NCBI GenBank assembly: GCA_964344685.1
Contig: CAYFOK010000001.1
Coordinates: 1 to 64,000 of the forward strand
Origin: Scalindua sp964344685
Lineage (GTDB): Bacteria; Planctomycetota; Brocadiia; Brocadiales; Scalinduaceae
Direction: 5' to 3'
DNA: 64,000 nt
The position numbers and the translations under genes were made by a program. Below the pieces are notes generated by a model. It was not told where the DNA came from, searched no databases, and worked only from the letters and a program-made list of their open reading frames with translations. Of the stretch, positions 43,642 through 52,916 are shown piece after piece (position 1 is the stretch's first letter; every line of letters starts with the position of its first letter).

Positions 43642-46059
43642 TTACTTCTTGTTCTGTTTTTTACTTCCAAATATTATCGGCAGTATTTCATCAACGCTTT
43701 CGACTAATTTGAATGATAACTTCTCTTTCGCTTTCTCTGGAACATCTACTAAATCCTTTTCATTTCTTTTCGGCAGGACAACAGTAGTGATACCTGCCCT
43801 TTTTGCCGCTAATACTTTCTCTTTAATACCACCGACGGGTAAAACCCTTCCCCTTAATGTAATTTCTCCAGTCATTGCAATACGAGGTTTTGCTGCTGCT
43901 TTTTTTAATAACGATATTAGAGATATTGCCATGGTAACACCGGCGGAAGGCCCATCCTTTGGAATAGCCCCTGCGGGGACGTGGATATGATAGTCATATT
44001 CAGAAAAATTTTTAATTACTATATCCAGCTTTTTTGCCTTTGCACGGACATAGCTCAGCGCCGCTTGAGCCGACTCCTTCATGACCTCTCCAAGCTGGCC
44101 CGTTAACGTTAGTTTACCGCTTCCCGGCATTCTTGTAGATTCAATAAATAATATCTCTCCTCCTGCCTGAGTCCACGCGAGTCCTGTAGCTACTCCGGGC
44201 TCAATGTTCCTTTCTGCAATTTCCGAGAAGAATTTAATGGGGCCTAGAAATTCATTAATGTTCTTGGCGCTTACCTTAACCGGCTTTGTATTACCTGAGG
44301 CGACTTCTTTGGCTACCTTTCGACATACTGTACCGATTTCGCGTTCCAGATTTCTCAGTCCGGCCTCTCTGGTGTAATCACTTATTATTACCCTGACTGC
44401 TTTATCAGAAATTTTCAAATTATTACCTTTTAATCCATGAGCTTCAAATTGTTTTGGAATTAGATACTGTTTTGCAATTTCAAGTTTTTCTTCTGTGGTA
44501 TAACCTGGCAAATCTAAAACTTCCATCCTGTCTCTAAGTGCGTGTGGTATCGTATCGAGAATATTGGCTGTCGTTATAAACATTACTTTAGATAGATCGA
44601 ATGGGACATCAAGATAATGATCTGCAAAAGAAAAATTCTGCTCAGGATCAAGCACTTCTAATAATGCAGATGAAGGATCACCATGAAAATCTGCCACCAG
44701 TTTATCTACCTCATCCAGCATATAAACAGGGTTATTCGAGGACGCTTTACGAAGTCCCTGTATGATCCTTCCCGGGAGTGCACCTACATAAGTACGTCGA
44801 TGGCCGCGTATTTCAGCTTCGTCACGAATTCCTCCTAACGACATTCTGATAAATTTTCTTCCCATTGCCCTTGCTATTGACTTGCCAAGAGATGTTTTGC
44901 CTGTTCCCGGCGGACCAACGAAGCAAAGTATCGGCCCTTTCATATCTTTTTTGAGCTTCCTGACGGCTAAATATTCCAGAATTCTCTCTTTAACCTTTTT
45001 CAAGTTGTAATGGTCAGTATCTAACACCTTGTGTGCACTGGGAATATTCAGATTATCTTTAGTAGACGTTGACCATGGGAGTGCTATTAACCAGTCCAGA
45101 TATGTACGAGCAACAGTATATTCTGCTGATGAAGGATGCATTCTTGAAAGGCGGGAAAGTTCCCTGTCAGCTTCCTTCTGAGCTTCCTCAGGTAATTTAG
45201 CCTGTTTCAATTTTTTTCCTAGTTCTTTGACTTCAGCAGCCTGGTCATCTCCTTCACCAAGCTCTTCCTGTATTGCTTTAAGCTGCTGGCGTAGATAATA
45301 CTCACGCTGCCCTTTTTCCATTTCGCTCTTAACTTGTGTTTGTATCTTACCGGCAAGCTCTAATACCTGCATTTCATTGTTAATAAATGTATTGATTTTC
45401 TGCAATCGTTCTTTTACGTTTGTTGCTTCAAGTATTTCCTGTTTTTCAGGTACGCTTATATTTAAGTGAGAAGATATTAAATCCGAGAGTTTGCCAGGAT
45501 TATCTATGTTAACAATGACTATTTTTAGTTCTTCCGGTAAGTTTGGGGATACAGATATCATACGCGAAAACTGATTCTTCGCATTTGTTGCCAGCGCCTC
45601 AGTTTCCACATCGTCTTTTTCAATTACGTCCTGCAATATATCTACTTCTGCCGTGAAGAAAGGTTCTGTTTTAGTAAACTTTTTAATGTGTATTCTTGAT
45701 ATACCTTGTACAAGCATCTTTGCCGTATTATCCGGCATCCTAAGCATCTGCAGTACAACAGAAGCAGTTCCGTACTCGTATAGATCTGATGGCTGTAGCC
45801 TCTCTTTTTCTTCAACTTTGTGGGTTACAAGTGCTACGAATCTGTTAGTTGCTAAAACATTATCGAGTAATTTAAGTTCTTCTTCTGTAGTAACACCAAG
45901 GGCAGTAACCATTTGAGGGAAAACTACTACGTCTTTTAATCCTAAAACAGGCAATTCGTCAGGTACCTTCAAAGATTCAGGTTCAAATTGCCCCGGAATC
46001 TTTGGTGTATCGAGATCCGTTTCTTCGGAATTATTTGGTTTTTCCTTTTTCTCTTTCAT
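43642..46059 (-). CDS. lon: ATP-dependent protease Lon
   Basis: Hexameric AAA+ serine protease, 805 residues. N-terminal LON domain (PVLGLKDVVVFPQMVTALG), AAA+ module with Walker A GPPGTGKTSLGKSIA (about 380) and Walker B PVYMLDEVDKL, and the protease domain with the Ser-Lys dyad: Ser in PKDGPSAGVTMAISL (about 700) and Lys in GGIKEKVLAAKRAG (about 743). The usual acidic linker is present, with an N-terminal Pro/Asp-rich extension of about 30 residues. It follows an Hsp20 gene after 11 bases, so both are one heat-shock operon. Confidence 0.95.
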   Translation of the reverse strand: MKEKKEKPNNSEETDLDTPKIPGQFEPESLKVPDELPVLGLKDVVVFPQMVTALGVTTEEELKLLDNVLATNRFVALVTHKVEEKERLQPSDLYEYGTASVVLQMLRMPDNTAKMLVQGISRIHIKKFTKTEPFFTAEVDILQDVIEKDDVETEALATNAKNQFSRMISVSPNLPEELKIVIVNIDNPGKLSDLISSHLNISVPEKQEILEATNVKERLQKINTFINNEMQVLELAGKIQTQVKSEMEKGQREYYLRQQLKAIQEELGEGDDQAAEVKELGKKLKQAKLPEEAQKEADRELSRLSRMHPSSAEYTVARTYLDWLIALPWSTSTKDNLNIPSAHKVLDTDHYNLKKVKERILEYLAVRKLKKDMKGPILCFVGPPGTGKTSLGKSIARAMGRKFIRMSLGGIRDEAEIRGHRRTYVGALPGRIIQGLRKASSNNPVYMLDEVDKLVADFHGDPSSALLEVLDPEQNFSFADHYLDVPFDLSKVMFITTANILDTIPHALRDRMEVLDLPGYTTEEKLEIAKQYLIPKQFEAHGLKGNNLKISDKAVRVIISDYTREAGLRNLEREIGTVCRKVAKEVASGNTKPVKVSAKNINEFLGPIKFFSEIAERNIEPGVATGLAWTQAGGEILFIESTRMPGSGKLTLTGQLGEVMKESAQAALSYVRAKAKKLDIVIKNFSEYDYHIHVPAGAIPKDGPSAGVTMAISLISLLKKAAAKPRIAMTGEITLRGRVLPVGGIKEKVLAAKRAGITTVVLPKRNEKDLVDVPEKAKEKLSFKLVESVDEILPIIFGSKKQNKK

Positions 46060-46070
46060 AGAGGTGCAAA

Positions 46071-46484
46071 TTAATAGGTGATTTTAATAGATATCGTAGA
46101 ATTAAAAGCTTTTTCAGCCTTTGGAATAGTTATCACGATAAATCCGTTTTCGTATGTGGCATGGATATTGTTTGCATCAACTTGTTTGGGAAGTTTTATT
46201 TTTCTTTCAAAGTATCCGTATCTAATTTCTACTTGATAAAAACATACTTTTTGATGTGCAGAGTCGTCGCCCCTTTTCCCGCTTACGGTGAGTATATGGT
46301 CTGAATATAAGACTGATATATCTTTAGGTTGGAGGCCGGAAACAGCCATTTTTACTATAATATTTTCTTCAGTTTCATATACGTCAGTAGGAGGTTGCCA
46401 CGGGGTTGACGATGCAAAATCATGGCTTTTTGCCATAAAAAAGAATTCTTCAAAGAGTTTTTCAATACTACTGTGTTTTGCCAT
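46071..46484 (-). CDS. Small heat-shock protein, Hsp20 family
   Basis: ATP-independent holdase chaperone of 137 residues with an alpha-crystallin domain: PPTDVYETEENIIVKMAVSG (about 30-50), HILTVSGKRG and ATYENGFIVITIPKAE with the A-x-x-x-x-G-x-L/V signature (about 108-124). N-terminal arm is short (about 25 residues). The Lon gene starts 11 bases downstream. Stress-induced expression is expected, but no heat-shock sigma promoter or HAIR/CIRCE element is visible ahead of it. Confidence 0.92.
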   Translation of the reverse strand: MAKHSSIEKLFEEFFFMAKSHDFASSTPWQPPTDVYETEENIIVKMAVSGLQPKDISVLYSDHILTVSGKRGDDSAHQKVCFYQVEIRYGYFERKIKLPKQVDANNIHATYENGFIVITIPKAEKAFNSTISIKITY

Positions 46485-46754
46485 AGATTATTGTGATAAT
46501 TAATTCGATGTGAAAGCCATTTTGCTTCCATCTTTTGTGTTTATTTATCATATAACAAGTACAAGCCTGACCACTTTTGCTGATTAAAGTTTGCACCCGC
46601 GTGTAATGTAAGGCCGATCTCAGTAGGGATAAAAGATGTTGTGTGGAGCTAAATAATTGCCGATGTTCTGGCTCACTGGTTTCTATTATTTAAATTAAGC
46701 AAAAATTTGAAAAGGTGAGGGTTGAATATAACAGCTTTTCAAAGTCCATTCAAT

Positions 46755-46787
46755 AAAAAAGCCGGCCTAAGTTCTTAGGCCGGCTTT
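46755..46787. terminator. Intrinsic terminator of groEL
   Basis: GCCGGCCTAAG (46761-46771) and CTTAGGCCGGC (46774-46784) form a perfect 11-bp GC-rich stem with A-run and T-run at the flanks. It lies 40 bases downstream of the groEL stop (minus strand) and could also work for the opposite strand. Confidence 0.9.
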
Positions 46788-46827
46788 ATACAAAAACTGC
46801 AGTATAGACTTTGTTGAAGATAGGTTA

Positions 46828-48468
46828 TTAATACATATCTCCGTAACCACCATATCCACCACCCGCTGGCATAGCTGGTGCCTTCTTCTTTTCTGGTACT
46901 TTTCCAATCATTGCGTCAGTAGTTAACAGGAGTGTTGCAACACTTGACGCATTCTGGATTGCGGTTCTTACTACTTTCGTTGGATCTACAATTCCCTGCT
47001 TAACCATATCGCAGAATTTTGCTTTGCCTGCGTCATATCCTTCATTTCCCTCGGCATTGGCGACTCTCTCCACTATAATTGGTGCATTATCTCCTGCATT
47101 TTCGGCAATCTGGCTTAAAGGTGCAGACAAAGCTCTGCGAACAATATCAACACCTGTCGCTTCATCTCCCTTAAGTTTCAGAGATTTTAGTTTGCCTATA
47201 GCACGTATAAATGCGACACCTCCGCCAGGCAATATGCCTTCTTCGACGGCAGCTCTGGTAGCATGCAAAGCATCTTCTACTCTTGCCTTCTTCTCTTTCA
47301 TTTCACTTTCAGTTGCCGCACCAACGTTTATCAGCGCAACACCACCAGTTAATTTTGCGAGTCTCTCTTCAAGTTTCTCTCTATCGTAATCAGAAGTAGT
47401 GGCCTGGATTTCTGTCCGTATCTGTTCGATTCTTCCTTGAATCGCTTTGCTGCTTCCTGCGCCCTCTATAATAGTTGTGTTGTCCTTGTCAATCTCAATC
47501 TTCTTGGCCCTGCCAAGGTCTTTGAGCTCTATGTTCTCAATATTTATGCCTAAATCTTCAAATACTGCCTGCCCGCCGGTAAGTATTGCGATATCCTCTA
47601 ACATTGCTTTTCTTCTGTCACCAAAACCAGGAGCCTTTGCCGCAGCACATTTCAGCGTTCCTCGAAGTTTGTTGACTACCAGAAGGGTTAAAGCCTCTCC
47701 TTCAATGTCTTCGGAAATTATCATCAGGGGCTTGCCGCTTTGAGCAACTTTTTCTAAAACAGGCAATATCGTCTTGGCTGATGATATTTTCTTTTCATGG
47801 ATAAGGATGTAAGGATCTTCCAGTTTAGTCTGCATTTTCGATGGATCGGTTACAAAATATGGCGAGAGATATCCTTTATCAAATTGTAAACCTTCAATCC
47901 ATGTTGATTCTGTTTGAAGACTTTTGCCCTCTTCAACCGTAATAACACCATCTTTACCTACTTTCTCCATCGCATCAGCGATAATATTACCGATTTCAGT
48001 GTCGTGGTTTGAAGATACGGTACCAACCTGTTCTATCTCTTTTCTGCCTTTAACAGGAATGCTCATTGTTTTTAATGTGTCTACGACCTTATCAACGGCT
48101 TTTTCAACCCCTCGCTTCAGAGCCATTGCATCAGAGCCGGCAACAACGTTTTTCAGGCCTTCCAGGAAGATAGCCTCTGCTAGTACGGTGGCAGTAGTGG
48201 TTCCGTCACCGGCGACATCGCTGGTCTTTGCGGCTACTGACTTTACCATTTGCGCTCCGATATTTTCTATATGGTCTTCCAGCTCTATCTCTTTGGCAAC
48301 TGTTACGCCGTCTTTGGTTATTGTTGGTGACCCAAAGCTTTTTTGTAGTATTACGTTTCTTCCTCTAGGGCCAAGAGTTATTTTGACGGCTGAAGCGAGT
48401 TGATTGATACCTCTCTTCAGTGCTTCAAATGCGTCCTGGTCAAAAACAATTTTTTTCTTTTCAGCCAT
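46828..48468 (-). CDS. groEL: 60-kDa chaperonin GroEL
   Basis: Double-ring chaperonin subunit, 546 residues. Family marks are the N-terminal LGPRGRNVILQKSFGSP, the ATP-binding DGTTTATVLAEAI (about 86-98), IEGEALTLLVVNKLRGTL and the AAVEEGILPGGGVAFIRA segment (about 404-420). The C-terminal tail is GGGYGGYGDMY, not the usual GGM repeat. There is no groES beside it, so this may be one of several copies. A good AAGGAGGT precedes the ATG. No CIRCE (HrcA) repeat is seen upstream. Confidence 0.95.
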   Translation of the reverse strand: MAEKKKIVFDQDAFEALKRGINQLASAVKITLGPRGRNVILQKSFGSPTITKDGVTVAKEIELEDHIENIGAQMVKSVAAKTSDVAGDGTTTATVLAEAIFLEGLKNVVAGSDAMALKRGVEKAVDKVVDTLKTMSIPVKGRKEIEQVGTVSSNHDTEIGNIIADAMEKVGKDGVITVEEGKSLQTESTWIEGLQFDKGYLSPYFVTDPSKMQTKLEDPYILIHEKKISSAKTILPVLEKVAQSGKPLMIISEDIEGEALTLLVVNKLRGTLKCAAAKAPGFGDRRKAMLEDIAILTGGQAVFEDLGINIENIELKDLGRAKKIEIDKDNTTIIEGAGSSKAIQGRIEQIRTEIQATTSDYDREKLEERLAKLTGGVALINVGAATESEMKEKKARVEDALHATRAAVEEGILPGGGVAFIRAIGKLKSLKLKGDEATGVDIVRRALSAPLSQIAENAGDNAPIIVERVANAEGNEGYDAGKAKFCDMVKQGIVDPTKVVRTAIQNASSVATLLLTTDAMIGKVPEKKKAPAMPAGGGYGGYGDMY

Positions 48469-48840
48469 CCTTAAAAAACCTCCTTTTTATCTGTTCTATC
48501 TAAATAAATTAGTTTTATATATTTGGGAATGGATATTAACAGCAAAAAAAATGCCTTATACATGACAATGTGATTTATTTTATTCTATTTTTATATATTC
48601 TCTTCCTAAAGCGTTTTTTATTAACAAATCAATGCTTATGGGTTGTTGAAAAGTCGATATATTTTTTTTTGAGCTAAATAACAGGATTTTACCATACTGC
48701 CTAATTGGCAGTTGCTTAACAAAGTAAATACTCTTAGGGATGTCATACTGGCAGTTAGGAATTGGAAGATGTACTTGTCGGTATATAAACGGTGTAACTT
48801 ATAGTTACTAGTGGTCTTATGCTTGTCTCAGTAGTAGATA

Positions 48841-48881
48841 TGCCGAAGCGGGGATTCGAACCCCAGCTTCAAGGTTGTAAG
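48841..48881 (-). other. tRNA 3'-half fragment (probable tRNA-Val UAC), candidate attL
   Basis: On the minus strand this reads from the anticodon loop CTTACAA, through anticodon-stem half CCTTG, variable loop, T-arm TGGGG-TTCGAAT-CCCCG and acceptor strand CTTCGGC to a discriminator A with no encoded CCA. The 5' half is absent: bases beyond 48881 do not complement the CCTTG stem. The loop gives anticodon TAC (Val), and A73 also suits Val. Such a fragment is left when an element integrates at the anticodon loop of a tRNA gene; the whole tRNA would be at the other end, beyond this window. The integrase gene at 62757 supports this. Confidence 0.75.
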
Positions 48882-49269
48882 CAATTTGTTTATATATACT
48901 TAATAAAGAAAAGGCTTTTTTCAGTGCCGTTCCAGTGCCGTTTCTAACATCTCAACATTCTGATCGAGTACTACAAACAAAAGCATTGGTTTGCCTCACT
49001 CCCCTCTCAAAAACATTGACAACGTCTGGATTGTTATCATTCCTCTTAAACCCCATTCGCTTTAATAGGTAAAAATTGATTTTGGTTTATTTCTAACTGT
49101 TTTATTTAATTTGGCTTATAGGCACATTCCTTGAAACAAATTTAGTCTATTTTAGGGTGTTTTGAGATATTTTGGGTACAGTCGATCTCTTGATTGGGAT
49201 TCAAGAGGTTGGAGTCTTGTATGGTGATGATGCGATAGGGGGTATACTTTTCGCAAATTAAGTTTATTA

Positions 49270-49299
49270 TTGACAAAAATGTCAAATAAATGTTTTAAT
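49270..49299 (+). promoter_or_regulatory. Candidate promoter and operator of hicBA
   Basis: TTGACA-AAAA-TGTCAA (49270-49285) is a perfect palindrome that includes a consensus -35; a TTTAAT -10 lies 18 bases after it at 49294-49299. This is a plausible HicB autoregulation site, about 175 bases before the hicB start. Confidence 0.45.
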
Positions 49300-49474
49300 T
49301 TACTTTAACATTGAGTACATAGTACACACTCGAACAAACATTTCAGTATGAGCCAGTTCTTTTTCATAATAAATACTTAATTATTAATTTCTGTGGGAAA
49401 AGTACCGATAATATAAACTAGAAAGTAAAAAGTTGGTAATTATGACCGACATCAATTAACTCGGTTTTACAATA

Positions 49475-49789
49475 ATGCAAACAATAATAGAATTCAAATT
49501 ACCTTTTGATATTAAGAAAGACGATGACTGGTATGTGTCGTCTTGCCATGTAATTGACGTACATTCGCAAGGAAAAACAATTAAAAAAGCAAAAGAAAAT
49601 TTAAGTGAAGCGTTATCATTGTTTCTGATTTCTTGTTTTGAGCGAGGTACACTAGCTGAGGTCATGAGAGAATCTGGCCTCAGGCCATTACACAAAGTAC
49701 CACATACCCCAAAAAGAATAGACAAATCAAAGTATTTAGATATAAACATTCCTTTTAACATTCAACGTACACAAGCATGCCACGCATAA
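49475..49789 (+). CDS. hicB: HicB-like antitoxin
   Basis: Antitoxin of 104 residues that neutralises HicA. It begins with the HicB fold strand-loop-strand (IEFKLPFDIKKDDDWYVSSC) and the helix KKAKENLSEALSLFLISCFE. A DNA-binding tail is not evident; the C-terminus is Pro/Lys-rich. It overlaps the toxin gene by 13 bases and precedes it, the less common order (hicB first). Chance of addiction to the integrated element is high by context. Confidence 0.75.
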   Translation: MQTIIEFKLPFDIKKDDDWYVSSCHVIDVHSQGKTIKKAKENLSEALSLFLISCFERGTLAEVMRESGLRPLHKVPHTPKRIDKSKYLDINIPFNIQRTQACHA

Positions 49790-50010
49790 CCCCTGTCCCT
49801 TGGCAAATTCTTGAATGCATATTCAAAAAAGCAGGATTTTCCTTTGAAAGACAAAAGGGAGATCACAAGGTTTATTCAAAGGCAGGTGTTCACAGGCCGG
49901 TGATAATTCCTACTTATAAAGAGGTACGATTAGATATTATTAAATCTAATATGAGAACAGCAAAAATGACCAACAAAGAATATTTTAAACTCCTTGAAGA
50001 GTGTAAATAA
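49777..50010 (+). CDS. hicA: HicA-type mRNA interferase toxin
   Basis: Toxin of 77 residues of the dsRBD-like YcfA/HicA fold: ILECIFKKAGFSFERQKGDHKVYSKAG contains the conserved His of G-D/S-H-x-x-Y (about residue 32), followed by VIIPTYKEV and a final helix. HicA cleaves mRNA when free of HicB. It overlaps hicB by 13 bases. The pair sits just inside the left edge of the integrated element. Confidence 0.83.
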   Translation: MPRITPVPWQILECIFKKAGFSFERQKGDHKVYSKAGVHRPVIIPTYKEVRLDIIKSNMRTAKMTNKEYFKLLEECK

Positions 50011-50226
50011 TTCATTTATTATTTCCATCCATCGCCTTAAGCGCCTCACCAAATCGTATATAACCGTTGGCATGATCAAGTTTTTTTGGTGACAGTTCTT
50101 CCGTTTAGTTCCTACTGTTTTGAATTGCTTACTTGACAGTAGCTGAGTTTATATCATTACACTTAAACCTTTCATATATCAAGCGTAATCAGATGGTAAA
50201 TCTAGGGTGTCGTACCTTCTCTAGAG

Positions 50227-51702
50227 TTACTTTATCAATTCTTCCAACTTATCTACAATCCATATCATGCCTTCCGTGTCTAAGGTGCAGTATTTCTCTA
50301 AACCATCCTTGATTTTAATCTCTTCTTTTTCTGTCACATTATTAGAAAGAATATCCAGAAAGGCAAGACTTGCACTCATACCATCTGATATTTCCAGATG
50401 ATCATAATTTGTTCCAGTTAGAACAGGTAGAACATTCTTAATAGATGCACTCCCTTTTTGCTTGGAATCATAATAATGAAAAGACCTGAAAGGTGCCAGT
50501 AAATCAATTATTCGATCATATAAACCCTCTACCCAATTGTGATACTCTGGTAGAAAGGTTGAAAGATTATTTAAAACACCTCTTTCAAAAACTTGATTAT
50601 AGACAACTATACTACCGCTACTGCCCAGTACTTTTTTCAAAGAATCTATAAACTTATGTCTTGGATCATTAGATCCGTCTGCTAGGAAAGAATAGTGTCT
50701 GGCCGATGTATTGTCTTCATCAACAACGTGCAGTGAAAATTGAAATGGAATCTGCTGATATGGCATTGTACCATCAAATGGTGGTATGGCAGTACTGAAT
50801 GTTTCAAAGTCTAGGTAAGATAATGGATATTTCAGTGTATTTAGGAATTGTCTGATAGCTTTCTTTTCAATATGTGGTTTTCCGTAAATCTCACAATCTT
50901 TCTGAATCTTCTGTTTGTCACTCAGGCTGAAATCATTCGGAATATCCTTGATGGAGTAGATGCCTTGTTTAAACAACTCAAGAGATTTTTTGTTTCTGTC
51001 ACCATACAAATTAAAAACATTGTTATCCGGCAGAAAATCCCAACACTCTTCTTTCAAAGGACATTCGTATGGACTGTTGCATTGTGTACCAATTGTCACA
51101 TCAGAAAATTTCTTTGAACTAATTGTCCTGAACATATTATCTATTCGTTCCTGTATTCCATTCGTTGCTTCATCTACTTCCACAGTTATTTCTGTAGAGG
51201 TTAATAAGCCTTCGGGGTCAATCTCAGATTGTCTGGTGTACATGTTGTTGATGTGCATAAGAAAACAGTTTCTGATCTTTAGTCCGTACTTCTCACAACA
51301 ATATCTCTGGAAGGAAACATCATGAATATTCAAAGGCTTAACGCTGGTGGAACTCTTGACCTCAATAATATCCCACTCATCATTGCTGACAGGTTTTAGA
51401 ATGTCAATCCTTGAAAATATGTTATCAACCATGAACCCAGCTTCAAATAATGGCTTGTGTTTTTTGAGAAGATTTTCAGTCTGTCTGAGGTTGTTCTTGA
51501 AATCATCAGCAGGGATGTCAATGCCATCAGGAAACAGCTTCTTTGCAAACTCACCGACTAAATGCCCTTCATCAAATCTATGCTGTGTAGATGCGTCAGG
51601 CTTGGGAATACTATCAGGTTCATTAAGCATAACCCATAAATACTTGAAACACTGCAATCCAACAAGGTACTGTGATTTTGTCAGTAATCTTTTTCTGGCC
51701 AT
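50227..51702 (-). CDS. DUF2779 protein: Cas4-like nuclease domain plus DEDD-like domain
   Basis: Protein of 491 residues. The start (LTKSQYLVGLQCFKYLWV) and the Cys group (CNSPYECPLKEECWDFL, about 208-224) resemble Fe-S-containing Cas4/Dna2-type nucleases, with the PD-(D/E)XK lysine in EWDIIEVKSST (about 112). The C-terminal half has YLDFETFSTAIPPFDG (about 294-309) and VVYNQVFERGVL, the start of an RNase-H-like DEDD exonuclease fold as in DUF2779. Such proteins are common in defence islands. It is divergent from the WYL regulator with a short shared promoter region. Confidence 0.72.
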   Translation of the reverse strand: MARKRLLTKSQYLVGLQCFKYLWVMLNEPDSIPKPDASTQHRFDEGHLVGEFAKKLFPDGIDIPADDFKNNLRQTENLLKKHKPLFEAGFMVDNIFSRIDILKPVSNDEWDIIEVKSSTSVKPLNIHDVSFQRYCCEKYGLKIRNCFLMHINNMYTRQSEIDPEGLLTSTEITVEVDEATNGIQERIDNMFRTISSKKFSDVTIGTQCNSPYECPLKEECWDFLPDNNVFNLYGDRNKKSLELFKQGIYSIKDIPNDFSLSDKQKIQKDCEIYGKPHIEKKAIRQFLNTLKYPLSYLDFETFSTAIPPFDGTMPYQQIPFQFSLHVVDEDNTSARHYSFLADGSNDPRHKFIDSLKKVLGSSGSIVVYNQVFERGVLNNLSTFLPEYHNWVEGLYDRIIDLLAPFRSFHYYDSKQKGSASIKNVLPVLTGTNYDHLEISDGMSASLAFLDILSNNVTEKEEIKIKDGLEKYCTLDTEGMIWIVDKLEELIK

Positions 51703-51843
51703 AAACAGTTATTCTTAAAGACGACTTGATTATTAAATTTTTTGTATTTAGGGTGAATTTTAGCAAGATAAGATGCAGAATGCTCTCTCAATAAAATATC
51801 TTATCTAATCTTAGATTCCAAATTAAAATATTAATATATTAAG

Positions 51844-51861
51844 GCGACACCATGTTGTCGG
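51844..51861. promoter_or_regulatory. Candidate WYL operator, copy 1
   Basis: GCGACA-N6-TGTCGG, an 18-bp palindrome with one end mismatch, located 45 bases ahead of the WYL start and in the divergent region shared with the DUF2779 gene. A second copy lies at 55072. In BrxR/CapW-type WYL repressors the operator is a palindrome like this in front of the regulator gene. Confidence 0.6.
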
Positions 51862-51905
51862 TTTCATGTTTACAATATATATGTGTGTTGATAATATATT
51901 CCCAT

Positions 51906-52844
51906 ATGACTACCAAAAACACAAGTTATGACAAAAAGGTCTTTCGGCTTTTTTTTATTCTAAATCAATTAGACTTACGTAGGAAGGTATCCACCAGTGA
52001 GTTGGCAAAGGAGTTTAATGTATCTCCCCGAACAGTCCAAAGGGATATCGTACTCCTTAATACTACAGGATTTCCAATCACATCATTGGAGAAAGGATAC
52101 CATTCCTTTATGGAAGGTTTTTCACTGAAGAAAATGATGCTTACAAGAGAAGAAGCCTCTCTGCTGTCATTCCTCCACGACATTTCAAAATCACTTGGAG
52201 AGAAATTTGAAGATTCCTTCTCAAGCATTTTAAAGAAGGTTGTTTCAAAAGAACTGGATTCTGCCTTTTATCTGAAACTTCCTGAAGGTTCAAAAATCAG
52301 TAAGGATTTCCCTTACATTAAGGAATTGGAGGAAGCCGTCAAGGATAACATTAAAATAATATTGCATTATAAGACTCCAGAGAAAGAGGGTGACTATAGA
52401 GTCTGTCCTTTGAAGATCATCTTCTTTGACGGGTTCTGGTATCTTTTAGCCCAGGTAGATGGTAAGGACTGGATAATCAAGTTCAGGCTTGAGAATATAA
52501 GAAATATTGAGTTACTGGATGAATATTTTATACCACCCAGAAATTTAAGCACCTTCCTTGACCAAAGCGTTAATATCTGGTTTACGGAAAAGAGAGATAA
52601 GCAGGTCGTTTTAAAAGTTGATAAAGAGGCAGCAAGGTATTTCAAACAGCAGGTGTATTTTCCATTACAGAAGATTACGAAGGAAAACAGGGACGGATCG
52701 TTAATAATAGAATCAAAGATTTGTCACAATGAAGAAATCCTTAGCATAATATTTCGCTGGATTCCTTATGTGCAGGTAGTAAAGCCGAATGATTTGAAAG
52801 CTGAGGTTAAAAATATTGTTAATGAATATTTAAAGAATAGTTAA
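51906..52844 (+). CDS. WYL-domain transcriptional regulator (BrxR/CapW-like)
   Basis: Regulator of 312 residues from the ATG at 51906; an earlier frame start at 51852 would lie inside the operator. It has an N-terminal winged helix (KVSTSELAKEFNVSPRTVQRD, about 20-40), a central WYL domain with the FFDGFWYLLAQVDG motif (about 175-190), and a C-terminal WCX-like domain (VVLKVDKEAARYF). Related WYL proteins repress phage-defence operons (BREX, CBASS) until they meet a nucleic-acid ligand. Its place between a divergent nuclease gene and a nuclease-MBL-AAA set and the repeated palindromes suggest the same role. Confidence 0.82.
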   Translation: MTTKNTSYDKKVFRLFFILNQLDLRRKVSTSELAKEFNVSPRTVQRDIVLLNTTGFPITSLEKGYHSFMEGFSLKKMMLTREEASLLSFLHDISKSLGEKFEDSFSSILKKVVSKELDSAFYLKLPEGSKISKDFPYIKELEEAVKDNIKIILHYKTPEKEGDYRVCPLKIIFFDGFWYLLAQVDGKDWIIKFRLENIRNIELLDEYFIPPRNLSTFLDQSVNIWFTEKRDKQVVLKVDKEAARYFKQQVYFPLQKITKENRDGSLIIESKICHNEEILSIIFRWIPYVQVVKPNDLKAEVKNIVNEYLKNS

Positions 52845-52916
52845 GATAGAAAAATATAGTTACATGATAGTATTGAAGTGTAAAAAATATAATTTAATCA
52901 ATTGGAGGACGAATTA

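Larger units (their letters stand above)
48469..49474. other. Intergenic region holding the groEL upstream area and the left edge of the integrated element
   Basis: About 1 kb without a gene. It contains the groEL upstream DNA (48480-48700), a small palindrome ACTGCC-N5-GGCAGT (48696-48712), the tRNA 3' fragment at 48841-48881, a tandem 11-base repeat CAGTGCCGTTC/T at 48920-48942 that might be an arm-type integrase site, and the hicB promoter. From 48882 rightward the sequence is presumably foreign. Confidence 0.5.

Noticed and set aside
48469..48840. CIRCE (HrcA) operator upstream of groEL
   Set aside because: No TTAGCACTC-N9-GAGTGCTAA-like repeat was found in this stretch.
48841..48920. 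Complete tRNA gene on the minus strand
   Set aside because: Bases beyond the anticodon loop do not pair with CCTTG, and no D-arm or 5' acceptor GCCGAAG follows; only the 3' half is present.
49270..49299. Palindrome TTGACA-AAAA-TGTCAA as a third WYL operator
   Set aside because: Half-site and spacing differ from GCGACA-N6-TGTCGC; the position ahead of hicB makes HicB autoregulation the simpler reading.
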